A stretch of DNA of 64,000 bases from the NCBI GenBank assembly GCA_930367215.1, contig OV884056.1:247655127-247719126 (forward strand). Direction: 5' to 3'. Below are positions 10,901 to 22,800 of the stretch, piece by piece. The stretch comes from Pollenia angustigena. Taxonomy: Eukaryota > Arthropoda > Insecta > Diptera > Polleniidae. Below the pieces are notes generated by a model that had not been told where the DNA came from, made no database searches, and saw only the letters and a list, made by a program, of their open reading frames with translations. Each line of letters opens with the position of its first letter. Positions within the stretch are counted from its first letter, which is position 1. Both the position numbers and the translations under genes were made by a program.

Positions 10901-12422
10901 CGTTGTATAGTGTAATTTAAAAAAAAAAAAACATTAAGTCCTTTTTTTGCTTAAACCAGTAAAAGAAACTTTAACTGTCATTGTTTAATGTAAATAATAT
11001 TCATTTATTATTATTATTATGTCCTGTGGTTCCTATAAGGAACAAAGGGCCACTAAAATAATATTCATATGTATAAAGAAATTATTATTTATTCATACTG
11101 ATTAGTACTGCTGATAGGTTATTTGGTTTCAGATCCAAATAACCTAAGTGACATAACATAAGCTGTGTTTAGAAAAACAAAATTTTCTAAACCTATATAT
11201 ATTACTGGTGTCATTTTAATCAAGATGTGTAATTTTCGTTTCAATATCGTTAATAGTTTCAATTTTATAACGTTTTTTCCCTATCCTTTAAACTTTTGAA
11301 AACTACAGATAGGTTATTTCATCTTTAAGGTGACGATATGTATGTTGTTCGGAAAAGCAACGAAGACTAATGTTTGCACGTTTAAAAATAAAAAATAACG
11401 AACAGATTTTAAGAGAGTAATAAAAAGTACTTGCTCTTTTTAACCACCGTTAATAAATGTATGTACGTGTATTTCCCAGAAAGTTAAAAAAGTTTTTTAC
11501 CACTTGTATCGTAAGAATTTAAAACCATCTGCATATGTTTCTTTAAAATTGGTGAAAGATAAGATACATATGTACTTAAAATCAAACGATATAAAAATGT
11601 TCCCGAATTATTACATATGTTAAATAAAATAAGACTCGATATATATAAAAAATAAATTTTGGGTTTGCTGTTCCATATTGTATTGTTGTTGCAGTTTCGG
11701 ATCTGCTGTTGAGACTTCTTCCATTGAAAGAGTTCTTCCAATAATTTGGGATTCTATTTGGCGATACCTAAAGTTCAAACAGTAAACATTATTCGCAAAG
11801 TTATTTGAAAGTTGTTAAAAAGGATGACTATAGTATGAGTAAAAAATTTGTTGGTATGTGAAACGACGATGCTAGATGGAAATTCAAACCTAATTTGGAT
11901 ATTACACCAAGCACACATACACGAGTTTGACATTAGGCCTTAAGGTTCTAGCTAAATGGATAATACCAAACTTATTAACTTAAAACTGTACTCACTCTGA
12001 GACTGTTATACATATTTTGATGAGCCATGTCTACTTCATTTTCCTCCTTAGGCTGACAGTAAGATACGTTACTAGTCTCACATGTTCCAGCTGTGTTACA
12101 TCTAAATTACAATAGTAACATTAAAAAATTGGTGGTGAATGTTTTAAAACTGAACATATCATGTTTAAATTTAACTTACCTTGTTTCTATCTCGCCCCGA
12201 TGATGTTGCACAATTGGTACAGCATTGGGCATTAGTAACATTCTCTGACCTGCAGTTATAACATCACTAATTGCAAAGTGGTCGATGCAAATACGACAAT
12301 TTGCAGTAAAATCTATTTGGCAAATGTCTTTCCAATTGCTTCTTTTTTTTAGGTCCTTAGGAACTTTAAAAAAAGTTCCATTGCCTTTTACAACTAATTT
12401 TTGCTAAACGACAACGGCGCAT
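7921..12422 (-). CDS. P-element-type THAP transposase, eight exons, two frame slips
   Basis: DNA transposase of the P family. Inferred exons (minus strand, high to low): 12,422-12,180; 12,101-11,996; one starting at 11,767 with unclear end; 10,623-9953; 9434-9204; 9137-8953; 8889-8584; 8519-7921 (stop). The last five join in phase at GT/AG sites. Exon 1 encodes a THAP zinc finger (FFKVPKD, RICIDHF, AVP), although the second Cys of its first pair is not visible. Exon 4 has a short Leu-zipper-like stretch, then RWNDISSAICLHASGPRAY and the RNase-H-fold blocks AFDEMKV and VVAVVCDMGSTN, the likely first two catalytic Asp. Exon 5 has FFDVPHLLKLVRNHF; exon 7 has RLNQDILEHFFGAIRSKGG, with the likely third acid; exon 8 has EYIAGYIIRKL and a basic tail. 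Two single-base slips break the frame: an A-run at 12,398-12,402 in the THAP exon, and an A7 run at 8801-8807 where one base appears missing (with it, exon 7 would end in the phase exon 8 needs). Either the gene died very recently or these are homopolymer sequencing errors. Confidence 0.88.
9643..9769. mobile_element. Small MITE in a P-element intron
   Basis: CTTACGGCCAATTTCACAAAG at the left matches the inverse of CTTGGCGAAAATGGCCGTTA at the right with mismatches, and the interior is rich in GTTAA/TTAAC. It lies in the 518-bp intron between exons 9953 and 9434 of the P transposase gene, the longest intron in the well-conserved part. Target duplication not clear. Confidence 0.45.
10679..11347. 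mobile_element. TIR element in a P-element intron
   Basis: A 0.67-kb non-coding element. ATCGTCATCTTAAAGA near its left end is matched by an inverted GTCACCTTAAAGA near its right end, and AACCTATCTG continues the match inward. TTCGGAA flanks both sides (10,672-10,678 and 11,348-11,354). It lies in the intron upstream of the exon starting at 10,623. The outermost bases of the two ends agree less well, so exact ends are approximate. Confidence 0.6.
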
Positions 12423-13150
12423 TTTAGTTTTTTATATTTTTTTAATATTTAAAATGTAGTAATCTGTCATATGGCAACCCTGAATTGGCAATGTAATGAC
12501 AGCTGTTTATGAAAATTGCAACCAACTTCAGGATTGACTGATGACAGCAGGAGTTTCCCGGTTAATTTTATTTTCGGTTTGATGAATTGAAGAAGTTAGC
12601 ATCTTAATTGTTTTTAATAAAAGAAAAGTAAAACTCAAAAAATAAAAGACATTATATATAAAAAATAAAGTTACTATAAAAAATTCGTTAAAAAATTTTT
12701 TATGACAAAACACAAATATTATTGAAAACACAAAATTAAATTTTTTAAATTTAAAATTAAAACGGAGAAATACACAACACAAAATCGAACACACTATGAC
12801 AATTAAATAACACTTTGACAAGTTAATGACAAAAACTCAACACACTTGACAAGATGCATACACGAACACATACAATCAAACAATGAACGGCTGGCTTACC
12901 GAGGCCACCTTTTAGTAATTTCACCATGACTAGTTTTGTGGCCCAAAACATGTAAGTGGAAACGTATTATAACAGCAAATCATGTCAGTTGTAGGCGGGC
13001 AGTTATAGAAACTTTACCCAATTTAACCAATATATCAGTCATCACAACTAGTCATATAACTAGTAAAATTACCGGTAGTCGTGTAACCCACTCCAGGCGA
13101 TTCCTCCTTGAACCCACTTTTGCGTTGAATACAAACAAAAATGCTTAACT

Positions 13151-13480
13151 TGAGGGTTACACGATCAAGTTTTGCCTATCAATTTTTAATACACTCACAC
13201 TTTTTTACCAATACACTCATACTTTTAAAAATTGATACGAACTTGCCTTTAAAATTCTCTTGCCAGTGAGTGTTTCAATTTACGTTCAAGAAAACAGCTG
13301 ATTTCAAGGTTAGTGAGCAAATTTTTCGTTTCTCTTTATACATTTTTTTTTTAATGACATCTTGAAAGTAAATTGCTTTCAACTTGCGTGCAGCCTACGT
13401 CACAGCTGCCAATTTTTGCATATGTTGACAAACAGTATATGTAAAAGACTATCAAGAAAAGCTTGATCGTGTGGCTGCAA
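13151..13480. repeat. TIR element family C, copy upstream of eIF3a
   Basis: Left end GAGGGTTACACGATCAAG and right end CTTGATCGTGTGGCTGCA are imperfect inverted repeats. The same ends and interior (ACACTCATACTTTTAAAAATTG, the CAGCCTACGTCACAGCTG region) recur inverted at 58,203-58,846 in a longer version. It lies about 350 bp upstream of the eIF3a start codon, so it may overlap the promoter region. No clean duplication. Confidence 0.6.
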
Positions 13481-13836
13481 TGTAAAAAAGTGAATTTTTT
13501 ATGTTTGGCTGTCAAGAGTATTATATACCCAATTCTTTCAGTATTTAAAGTATGTAAAATTGTATTCAAGATTGTATTGATACAAAGCCTATTTTTTCTA
13601 TTTTTTATTCACGAAAATTTATTCAGATTTTCGTTCCTAAAAAATACAATGCTGTCAAATTTTGTCGAGTCGTCAAAAGGTTTGACACTCGGCCATTTTG
13701 CATAAATTTCGACGGTAGACGCAATTTCGCCGAAGATTTTTATTAATTTTTTGCATAAAAACGCAGTAAAATTGTATTTTTTTTTCTTTTAAACTCAAGT
13801 TAAAGTTTTACTCTGTGAAAATTATATGAATTAATA
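13481..13836 (+). promoter_or_regulatory. Presumed eIF3a promoter and 5' UTR
   Basis: The 356 bp between the family-C repeat and the eIF3a ATG contain no other gene and must hold most or all of the core promoter and 5' leader. I see no convincing TATA box, DRE or Initiator. The context TTAATA before the ATG is A/T-rich as usual in flies, with A at -2 and -3 positions acceptable for initiation. Placement is by position only. Confidence 0.4.
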
Positions 13837-13885
13837 ATGGCACGTTATACCCAACGACCGGAAAATGCTTTAAAAAGGGCGAATG
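13837..13885 (+). CDS. eIF3a: eIF3a coding exon 1 (16 residues)
   Basis: A 49-nt coding part reading [16 protein letters not shown] plus one base of the next codon. The donor GTATGT follows at 13,886. It is too short for ORF scans; it is recognised because the peptide is the conserved eIF3a N-terminus and its phase fits exon 2, where the split codon becomes GAA (Glu). Confidence 0.95.
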
Positions 13886-16800
13886 GTATGTTAAATAAAA
13901 ATTTTTTTGCGAGAAAAATTCCATGTGGAAACCACACATACATACATTCGTCACAAATGCAGATTGTGGTTGGTTTTGTCAAACTCTGTATAAACAAGTT
14001 TTTAGATTCTTGAGATTAAAAGTGGCCACCAAGGCAATTCAAACTCCAAAAACACTTTATTATTATTGACTTTTTAATGTTTTATGCTTCTGTAATAAAA
14101 TGTGTAGTTACGTACGTTTGCATTAAGGTGAAGATATGTATACTAAATAAATGGCTGTAGGAAATATCGCCCAAAGAAAAATGGCCAAAAAAAAAAAATG
14201 AAAAATCGCCCAAATGAAGAATCGCCGGAACAAATCTAGTTTACCGACGCAGCTCCAAATAAAAAAAAATGTACCCAGGGTGATAGAAAATTGAAAAATA
14301 AGAAGAAAAAATAAAATAAAAAAGTTGGCGGAAACGCTTAGTTTTCAAGTTATGGACGTTTTAAGTTTTTATATAAAGGTCTGATTTTTCACTACATTTT
14401 TATCGTTATATGGCCAATATTGGTATCATTTCAAAGCTTTTGACCATATCTTTTTAGATATACAAAATTTATTTGAAAATTACTATCTCTTTACCTCATA
14501 TTACATTCTTTTTGCATTTGACATCAAAATATTACAGAAGTGCACCAGGTTAGTATGTAGTTTATTTAAATAAAAGTGTAATACAACCGTAATCAAATTA
14601 TAGACATGGGCGTCCCAAACGAAAACACTCCTGCATAGCCGACCTTCGGCCGGGCGTAAGGATTTTCTCCTCTATGGTATAGCAAAAACCGGGGCTTAAG
14701 TCCAGTTTACCAACGCAGCTCCAAATAAAAAAAAAAGTACATAGGGTTATAGAAAATTGAAAAATAAGAAGAAAAAATAAAATGACAAAATTCTCGGAAA
14801 CGCATAGTTTCAGAGTTATGGACCTTTGAAGTTTTCATATAAATCTGCGATTTCCCACTACATTTTTGAACGTATATAGCCAATATTGGTATCATTTAAA
14901 AGCTTTTGAATAAATTTTTCTAGATATAAACATTTTATTTAAAAATGTTTAATCCATTAAGGAGCCGGCTATGCGGAGAAGATTTATTTAGCGAAGCCGG
15001 TGTTTGTTATACCATAGAGGAGAAAATCCCTGCGCCCGGCCGAAGGCCGGCTATGCAGAGAAGCTTTAGTTAGCGAAGCCGGTATTTGTCATACCATAGA
15101 GGAGAAAATCCTTGTGCCCGGCCGAAGGCCGGCTATGCAGAGAAGCTTTATTTAGAGAAGCTGGGGTTTATTTAATTACATTTTTATTACCTAGTGCACT
15201 TCCGTAACATTTTGATATAAATTTTGTAAAAACTGTATTAGGAGCTAAAGAGTTAAAAAGTTTTTAATAAATTTAGCATTTCCAGAAAGATCTGTTCAAA
15301 TGCTTTCAAATAATACCAATATTGGCCATATACGTTCAGAAATGTAGAGGGAAATCGGAAGTTTATATGAAAACTTCAGAGGTCCATAACTCGGAAACTA
15401 TGCGTTTCCGAGAATTTTGCCATTTTATTTTTTCTTCTTATTTTTCGATTTTCTATTACCCTATGTACTTTTTTTTTTATTTGGAGCTGCGTTGGTAAAC
15501 TGGACTTGTTCCAAAACCGGCTTCGCTAAGTAAAACTTCTCTGCATAGCCGGCCTTCGGCCGGGCGCAAAGATGTGCTCCTCTTTAATATGACAAATACC
15601 GGCTTCGCTAACTAAAGCTTCTCTGCATAGCCGGCCTTCGGCCGGGCGCAAGGATTTTCTAATCTATGGTATAGCAAGAACTCGCTTCGCTAAGTAAAAC
15701 TACTCTGCATAGCCGGCCTTCGGCCGGGCGCAAGGATTTTCTTCTCTATGGTATAGCAAAAACCGGCTTCGCTAAGTAAAGCTTCTCTGCATAGACGGGC
15801 TTCGGCCGGGCGCAAAGATTTGCTCCTCTTTGGTATGACAAATACCGGCTTCGCTAACTAAAGCTTCTCTGCATAGCCGGCCTTCGGCCGTGCGCAAAAA
15901 TTTGCTCCTCTTTGGTATGACAAATACCGGCTTCGCTAACTAAAGCTTCTCTGCATAGCCGGCCTTCGGCCGGGCGCAAGGATTTTCTCCTCTATGGTAT
16001 AGCAAGAACCGGCTTCGCTAAGTAAAGCTACTCTGCATAGCCGGCCTTCGGCCGGGCGCAAGGAGTTGCTCCTCTTTGGGATAGTAAGTACCGGCTTCGC
16101 TAAGTCAAAAGCTTTAAAATGATACCAATGTTGACCATATAAAGATAAAAATGTAGTGGAAAATCACACTTTTATATAAAAACTTAAAACGTCCATAACT
16201 CGAAAACTAAGCGTTTCCGCCAACTTTTTTATTTAATTTTTTCTTATTATTTTTTAATTTTCTATCTACCTAGGTATTTTTTTTTTTATTTGGAGCTGCG
16301 TCGGTAAACTAGATTTAAGCCGAATCGCCCAAGCGAACATGAAAAATGACCCAAAAAGGTAAATATGAAATTTTGCCCAAAAAAAAAGAAAAATGACCCA
16401 AAAAGCAAAAACGAATTTTTTCCCAAAACAAAAAAAAAAAAAAATTACTAAATTTGCAAAAAAGTGTTTATTATTCATATAAATTTAGGTGACATGTCAT
16501 AACGTCCAGTGTCGTAGTGTCCTTGGACACGTTTAAAGTGTCATAATGTCCATCGAAGACGAGGACGTTATGACGCTTTGCAACGTCCGCAACTTAATGC
16601 TGGGTACACACAATGCAATCTACATGCAAACTGTTTCAATGCAACCTCAAAATATCAAAGCGTTTTGATGTTGATGCAATCTAGAATGAATGAAAATGAA
16701 TTTAATTCACTAGATTGCGTAAACGCGTTGCATAGTATGTACCCAGCATAACTTATAATCAAAAATGTAAATTTTTTTTTAAAATACCGTTAAAATTTCA

Positions 16801-19800
16801 GGTGATTTTTTTAAAGATACTTATTTAACCATAATATGGTTGTCGGTGACAATGATTTGGTTAAATTAAACATAATATGGATAAAATATTTTTATAGCTT
16901 CTACTCCGGGTGTATATATTAAATATATATATATCCAAAATAAGGATTTCATCTTCTATGGTATAACAAATACTGACTTCGCTAACTAAAGCTTCTCTGT
17001 ATAGCCGGCCTTCGGCCGGGCGCAAGGATTTTCTCCTCTATGGTATAACAAAGACCGGCTTCGCTAACTAAAGCTTCTCTGTATAGACGGCCTTCGGCCG
17101 GGCGCAAGGATTTTCTCCTTTATGGTCTAACAAAAACCGGTTTCGCTAAGTAAAGCTTCGAAAAACTGCCTTGTTTCCGAACAAGGCCGACTACGCAGAG
17201 AAGCTTTAGTTAGCGAAGCCGGTGTTTGTTATACCATAGAGGAGAAAATCCTTGCGCACGGCCGAAGGCCGGCTATACAGAGAATCTTTACTTAGCGAAG
17301 CCGGTCTTTGTTATAACATAGAGGAAAAAATCCTTGCGCCCGGCCGAAGGCCGGCGATACAGAGAAGCTTTAGTTAGCGAAGCCAGTATTTGTTATACCA
17401 TAGAAGAGAAAATCCTTATTTTCGATATATATGTATATATTTAATATATACACCCAGAGAAAAAGCTACAAAACCATTTTTAAAAAAATTCTACCGATAT
17501 TATGTTTAATTTAACCAAATCATTATCGCCGACAACCATATAATGGTTAAATTAGTTTCTTGAAAAATAGTTTTGTTGTTTGCAACCATAATAAAACATG
17601 GTTTTCTCTGCTATGTAAGATTATGGTAGAATTTTAAAAATAGCCCATTTTTTTGGGCCATTTTTCATACAACATTTTTGGGTGATTTTTCATTATGAAA
17701 TTTAAAAAACGAAAAATCACCCAACAATAACGATAAATAGCCCAAAAATTGTGGCCCATTTTTCATATGAAATCAGGCCCAATTTTACATGCAATTTTTT
17801 TGGGCGATTTTTCATTTTTTTCTTTGGGCAATATTTCCTACAGCCTAAATAAATAATTACGAATTGAATTAAAGTGTTACTATGTATAGTGGAAGTAGAT
17901 GTACATAGGTATGACTAAAAGAAAAAAGAACAATTATAATGTATCTAGCTAGAATAGTATTTATCAGTTTTTACATTTGATCATTTTGCACTTTTTTGTG
18001 CTTTTAAGCACGAAGTGTGTGTATTTATATAAACTGGCTTATGTGCACATACAGTGCTTATAGAAAAAGTCCTAAGTTTATCAAAAAAAAACTTAAATTT
18101 AGCAGTCTTAAGAATAAAAATTAATTTTAACTTGTAGGTATCAAAGTGCAGATAAATTTTTTAAATGAAAAATTAGAAAGGAACAAATCTAGATTAGGGT
18201 CGCACACCCAAATAAAAAAAAGTACCTAGGGTGATAGAAAATTGAAAAATAAAAAGAAAAAATTAAATAAAAATTGGCGCAAACTAGGGAATGGTAAATA
18301 GACTCCAAAATCGATTTTCGATTTTTCGATCGACTTTTTTCATCTCGGTTTTTGAAATCGATTAATCGAACCTCAAAATCGTTTTTAAAATCGTTTTAAA
18401 ATTAATTTGCAAACTTATAATTTATATCACAAAGGCAAATTACTACTACACAGAAAAAAAAAATTGTAAAATCAAAAAGAAACAATCTTATTTTAAAATA
18501 AAACAGCTGTGAAATCGAGCCAAGCTGGTTTTCTTTTGTTTTAAAAGTTTTCGTTTTTATTTTAAAAACTGCAATTTTTATAAAAAAAAAGTGAAAATCA
18601 ATTTTAAAAGAAAATATACCATTTTTGTATCAAAAATTATAGTTTTTAAAACAAGAATATAGCCCTTTTAAATCAAGAATGTAATTAAAAATGTGTAATT
18701 TTAAATTAAAAGTACCTAATTTTGAAGGTATACGTTGCTTCATACTTACCTTTACACCAGGCAATAAGTAATTAACTCATTATTAAATTTTTAAGGTTTA
18801 TTAGAGTATAAAAATATACAGCTTAGTACAACTTAAAAGTTATTTAATCTTATTTGATTTATAATTATAATTTGTAATTGAGGTATTTTTGTTTATAAAA
18901 TATTATATTTATTTATTGACCTTTGTTTAGCATCGTCAGTTAATTAAATTTACAAAATTTTAATATGAATAACACAAAAAAAGCAATACTTTAATTATAT
19001 ATTATTTTTGTTATTATCGCTTTTTGTAATTGTGTTATGACAAATAGGTTTTGGAATTTAAATTAAGAAAAATTTTTTTCAAAATTTTGTTTTGGTTTTT
19101 TTGTGTTATTCATATTAAAATTTTGTAAATTTAAGTTACTGCCGAGGCAAACCAAAGGTTAGCGAAATATCGATAGAAATAAATAAATATAATATTTTAT
19201 AAATAAAAAGACCTTTAGCTTAAACATCTAAAAATAATTATTATGTTCTTAAACATTTACAAAAATTTATTAGATATATTTAATATTTTATTTTGTATGT
19301 GCTAAAATAATTACAAAAAATCATTGGATGTACATTAGCGTGGCCGTTAGTTGTATGGAGAACTTTTTTTTTTGATTTCTTATATTCTCCCCCCCCCAAA
19401 TCGGTTCAGTTTTATGTAAAAAAAAATACAAAAAAATTTCGTAGCGATAAGTTGTGTTTTAGGGGGGGCGTCGCACAGTGCTTTGTCCCCATATAACGAA
19501 GGGACATAAATAGAAGGAGTTGTCAGAAATTTTTGAAATTTGGTACACAAGCATAGAATAGCTTAGTTAAGAAAAATGTGAATTTTTGGACAAATCGGTC
19601 CAAGGACACGCCTACCTCCCATGTGTCCTGAAATGGAAAAATGTAATTTTAGCTTCAATAATGCCCACAAAACTACAAAAAATGGTCATACTAATACACA
19701 CACAACTAGCAACGTCTGTGCAAATTTTCACTTAAATCTGAACAAGGATTCAAGGTCCTGCCATATATCCTTTTTCTTAAAAATGTTATAACACTTCCAA

Positions 19801-22800
19801 AAATTATCCGATCGTAATAAAATTTGGTATGAAAATTCATATTTGTTAGATATTTTGGTAGAATCGGATTATAAATGTGAAAAATACAAAAACATCATTT
19901 AATAAAAAATGAGTGAAAAACGCTAAAAATGCTCGTGCAAAAATAACAAGTAAGAAAGTATAATCGGTCAAGCCCGACCATGTGATATCATATAGCATAG
20001 TATTTAAAAACAAAGTTCCTAGATTGTAATCTATTTGGGACCCATGGGCAATCATGGACTCACCAGAACAAAATTATGTTATGAGGTTAAGATTCGTTTC
20101 AAAGTTCTTTCTGCCGAATATTATTTAGATATCTTCATCTTCATATATGGGTTTTTTGGATGAGGGTTTATATGTAACCTATGGTTTATATTGGTATGTT
20201 ACTACATATATTTTTAAGGAAGCTGGCATTAAAAGCTATTTTCGGGAGAATGATTTGTATGGGAGCTATGTTTAAAAATAGAAAGATTCCAATAAAATTT
20301 GATAAGCTGATTTTGATTGCAATAAAATTGATTAGAGATGTGCACGTTCATTTTTTGAAACACGCGCCCTCACTTTTACTCGTTTGTAAAAGTAAGTATT
20401 TATTAAATATATAAATTGATTTCACATTTTAATAGAAAATTTTTATTTTCTTTTAAATTTAAAACCCTGTATGCAATATTTTCGAACACTCCACAATAGA
20501 ATTGCTCTTACTACAAACAAAGGCTGTTACCAAAAAAAACTTCTGTCACGTAACCATCTTCAATTTAAATAAAAAATAACGGCACTAAGTCACATTTTGA
20601 AAATATTCTTTATACGATGAAAATCCAACGTCATCTGTGAATTTAGCGCCATCTTGTGTCGACAAAAAGAAACAGACACAACTGTTATACTAATTTTTTT
20701 TAATTTATCTTGTCAATTTTTCTAATTCAATAGTATATCTATTTGGATATTTTTCTTATTATGTTCCTAGTTTATTTTTTTTTAACTAATTCAATCTATG
20801 AAAGTTTGAGCAAAAATCACGAAAATAGCATTTTTTTTAAATAAATTTTTTTTTAAGTTGTGGTAAAATTTTTTCAATTTTTTTTTTTGTAGTTATTAGA
20901 AAACAGTCTAAATATTCGAAATCAGAAAAAAACCCATAGACCATATTTTTCTTTTTTTTTTAATATTCCATCAAAGTTAAGAAATTTTTAGAGCTTAACT
21001 AAATAATAAGCATTTTTCAAACCATTAAAAAATATGTATAGGAGCATAATTCCAGTAAAATTTTTTTATAGATGGTTTAGAATATAGTTAGCTGCTACAG
21101 AAAAAAATTTGAATCTCGTAATCCAAAAAATTAATTTTTAACAATTATTTTCTTGGAACAATAAAAAACCAAGGGCATTTGTGATTTCAGCGCCCTCTTA
21201 TGCCGTAAAATGCAGACAAACACAAAAAATTTTTTATACATATTTTGATTTTTGTTGTTTTTTATTGAATGGTATAAGTTTGAATTAATATTTCACAGTA
21301 TTTGTAGTTAATTGTCTTTTAAACTCCTGAAAACTATCAAAATTTGATCAAAAATCATGAAAATAGCCATTTAAAAAAAGTTTTTTTTTTTTCAAGTTGT
21401 GGTAAAATTTTTTCAATTTTTTTTTTTGTAGTTATTAGAAAACAGTCTAAATATTCGAAATCAGAAAAAAACCCATAGACCATATTTTTCTTTTTTTTTT
21501 AATATTCCATCAAAGTTAGAAAATTTTTAGAGCTTAAGTAAATAATAAGCATTTTTCAAACCAATAAAAAAACACTTATGAGAAAATAAATCAATAAAAA
21601 TTTTTTACAGTTAGTTTTAAATATAGTAAACTACTACAGAAAAAAATTTCAATCTCGTGCTTTAAAAAACAACAGTTTTACAACAGTTTTCCTAAAGCAT
21701 GTAAAACTCAAGTAGTTGTTTGGCCATTTTTACTATAAATTCTCAAACTTTGGCGCCCTCTAGCGCCGCCAAAAAGAGTTAAATCTTAAAAATTCTTCAA
21801 AATTCATTTTAATTATTTTGTTATCTATCGATCTGTACATTTTTAAGCACAATATAAGACTTGTTTTTTTTTTTGATTTATGTCTATGGGCCAAAGCACT
21901 GTGCGTCGGCCCCTCAAAGTTTGCCATCAAGCCATTTATTCAAATGTAATTTGTTTGCATATGACTATCTCTTAAAAACAACATTTTACAAGAACATGGT
22001 ATATGGCAATATTTTGGTTTTTTTAAAAAATTTTTTAACATATTTTTTTGCCAAGTTGTAAATTTAAAAAAAAAATTTTAAAAAATTCAAAAAAAAAAAC
22101 AAAAAAATTTTTTTTTTAAAGATTGATCAAATAGCTATCTAAGCTGCTTGGGACAAATTTTGCTAACCCCAATTGGTAATAAGTTACATGGATGTGAAAG
22201 AACACCTATATGGCCAAAATTTCAAACTTTGACCCCCCAAACTCAGAAACTTTTTGACCGATCTTGTTGAAAATTTGTGTCTAAACTACTATTCAATAGG
22301 ACTAACGTTGGTGCAAATTTCATCCAAATCGAAAGACATCGATTTCAAAATTAGTTCACTTGACATTAAATCCCTCTTTTATATATATAAAACGTATATA
22401 AAATGTTTGGAATTTTGTTGTTATTTTCTTAATTATTTTCTTAAATATTAATTTTAGCAAAAAACTTTCTTCGAGGCTAATGTTGTTGACTAGAAGAGCT
22501 AAAATATTGCCATATATCATGTTCTTGTAAAATGTTGTTTTTAAGAGATAGTCATATGCAAACAAATTACATTTGAATAAATGGCTTGATGGCAAACTTT
22601 GAGGGGCGGACGCCCCCCCTAAAACACAACTTATCGCTACGAAATTTTTTTGTATTTTTTTTTACATAAAACTGAACCGATTTGGGGGGGAGAATATAAG
22701 AAATCAAAAAAAAGAAAATAACGGCCACCCTAATGTACATATCTAATGGAATACTTTTCAAAAACTAACTATAGTAATTTTGGTCGTACATATATTTTAC

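Larger units (their letters stand above)
4488..12928 (-). mobile_element. Full-length P-type transposon
   Basis: An 8.4-kb element with perfect 33-bp TIRs starting CATGGTGAAATTACTAAAAG. The 31-bp TIR of the Drosophila P element starts CATGATGAAATAACATAAGG, so the ends are clearly of P type. The exact 8-bp duplication ACTAGTTT lies at 4480-4487 and 12,929-12,936, the size used by P transposase. The only gene inside is a THAP/P transposase on the minus strand (7921-12,422), whose start lies about 500 bp from the right TIR. The remainder is 3.4 kb of non-coding sequence at the 3' side, half of which is a younger Helitron (5274-6972), plus small MITEs in the introns (9643-9769 and 10,679-11,347). 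Matching TIRs and duplication indicate a single original insertion. Whether it can move depends on the two slips in its gene. Confidence 0.94.
14236..16318. mobile_element. Second Foldback-like unit nested in the first
   Basis: Inverted arms of about 230 bp: AAATCTAGTTTACCGACGCAG starts the left arm at 14,236 and its complement ends the right arm at 16,318. Further in, both arms carry AACTCGAAAAC-type and GCCAATATTGGTATCATTT motifs. The same arms delimit the 18,189-30,232 composite, so this is a mobile family in its own right. Target duplication not exact. Confidence 0.68.
14153..17845. mobile_element. Foldback (FB)-like transposon with 9-bp duplication
   Basis: Ends GGCTGTAGGAAATATYGCCC are inverted repeats followed by arms rich in ATCGCCCAAA and similar simple units. 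The exact 9-bp duplication TAAATAAAT lies at 14,144-14,152 and 17,846-17,854; 9 bp is what Drosophila FB elements make. Inside are further inverted pairs (14,236/16,318; 14,698/15,508; about 16,780/17,600) and arrays of an 82-bp unit in both orientations, as in FB arms. No transposase gene is present, so it would need one in trans. Confidence 0.82.

Noticed and set aside
12528..12821. 97-codon Phe/Leu/Ile-rich frame that could be a membrane protein
   Set aside because: The composition follows from AT-rich DNA, and it lies in the P-element leader with no start context or homology.
15515..16110. Regular 82-bp array resembling a CRISPR array
   Set aside because: Whole units are repeated without unique spacers, in eukaryotic DNA, inside a Foldback element.
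19400..19470. CCCCCCCCCC and GGGGGGG runs as a possible G-quadruplex regulatory site
   Set aside because: They are single runs within the subterminal inverted repeats of the hAT element, not the four-run pattern needed.
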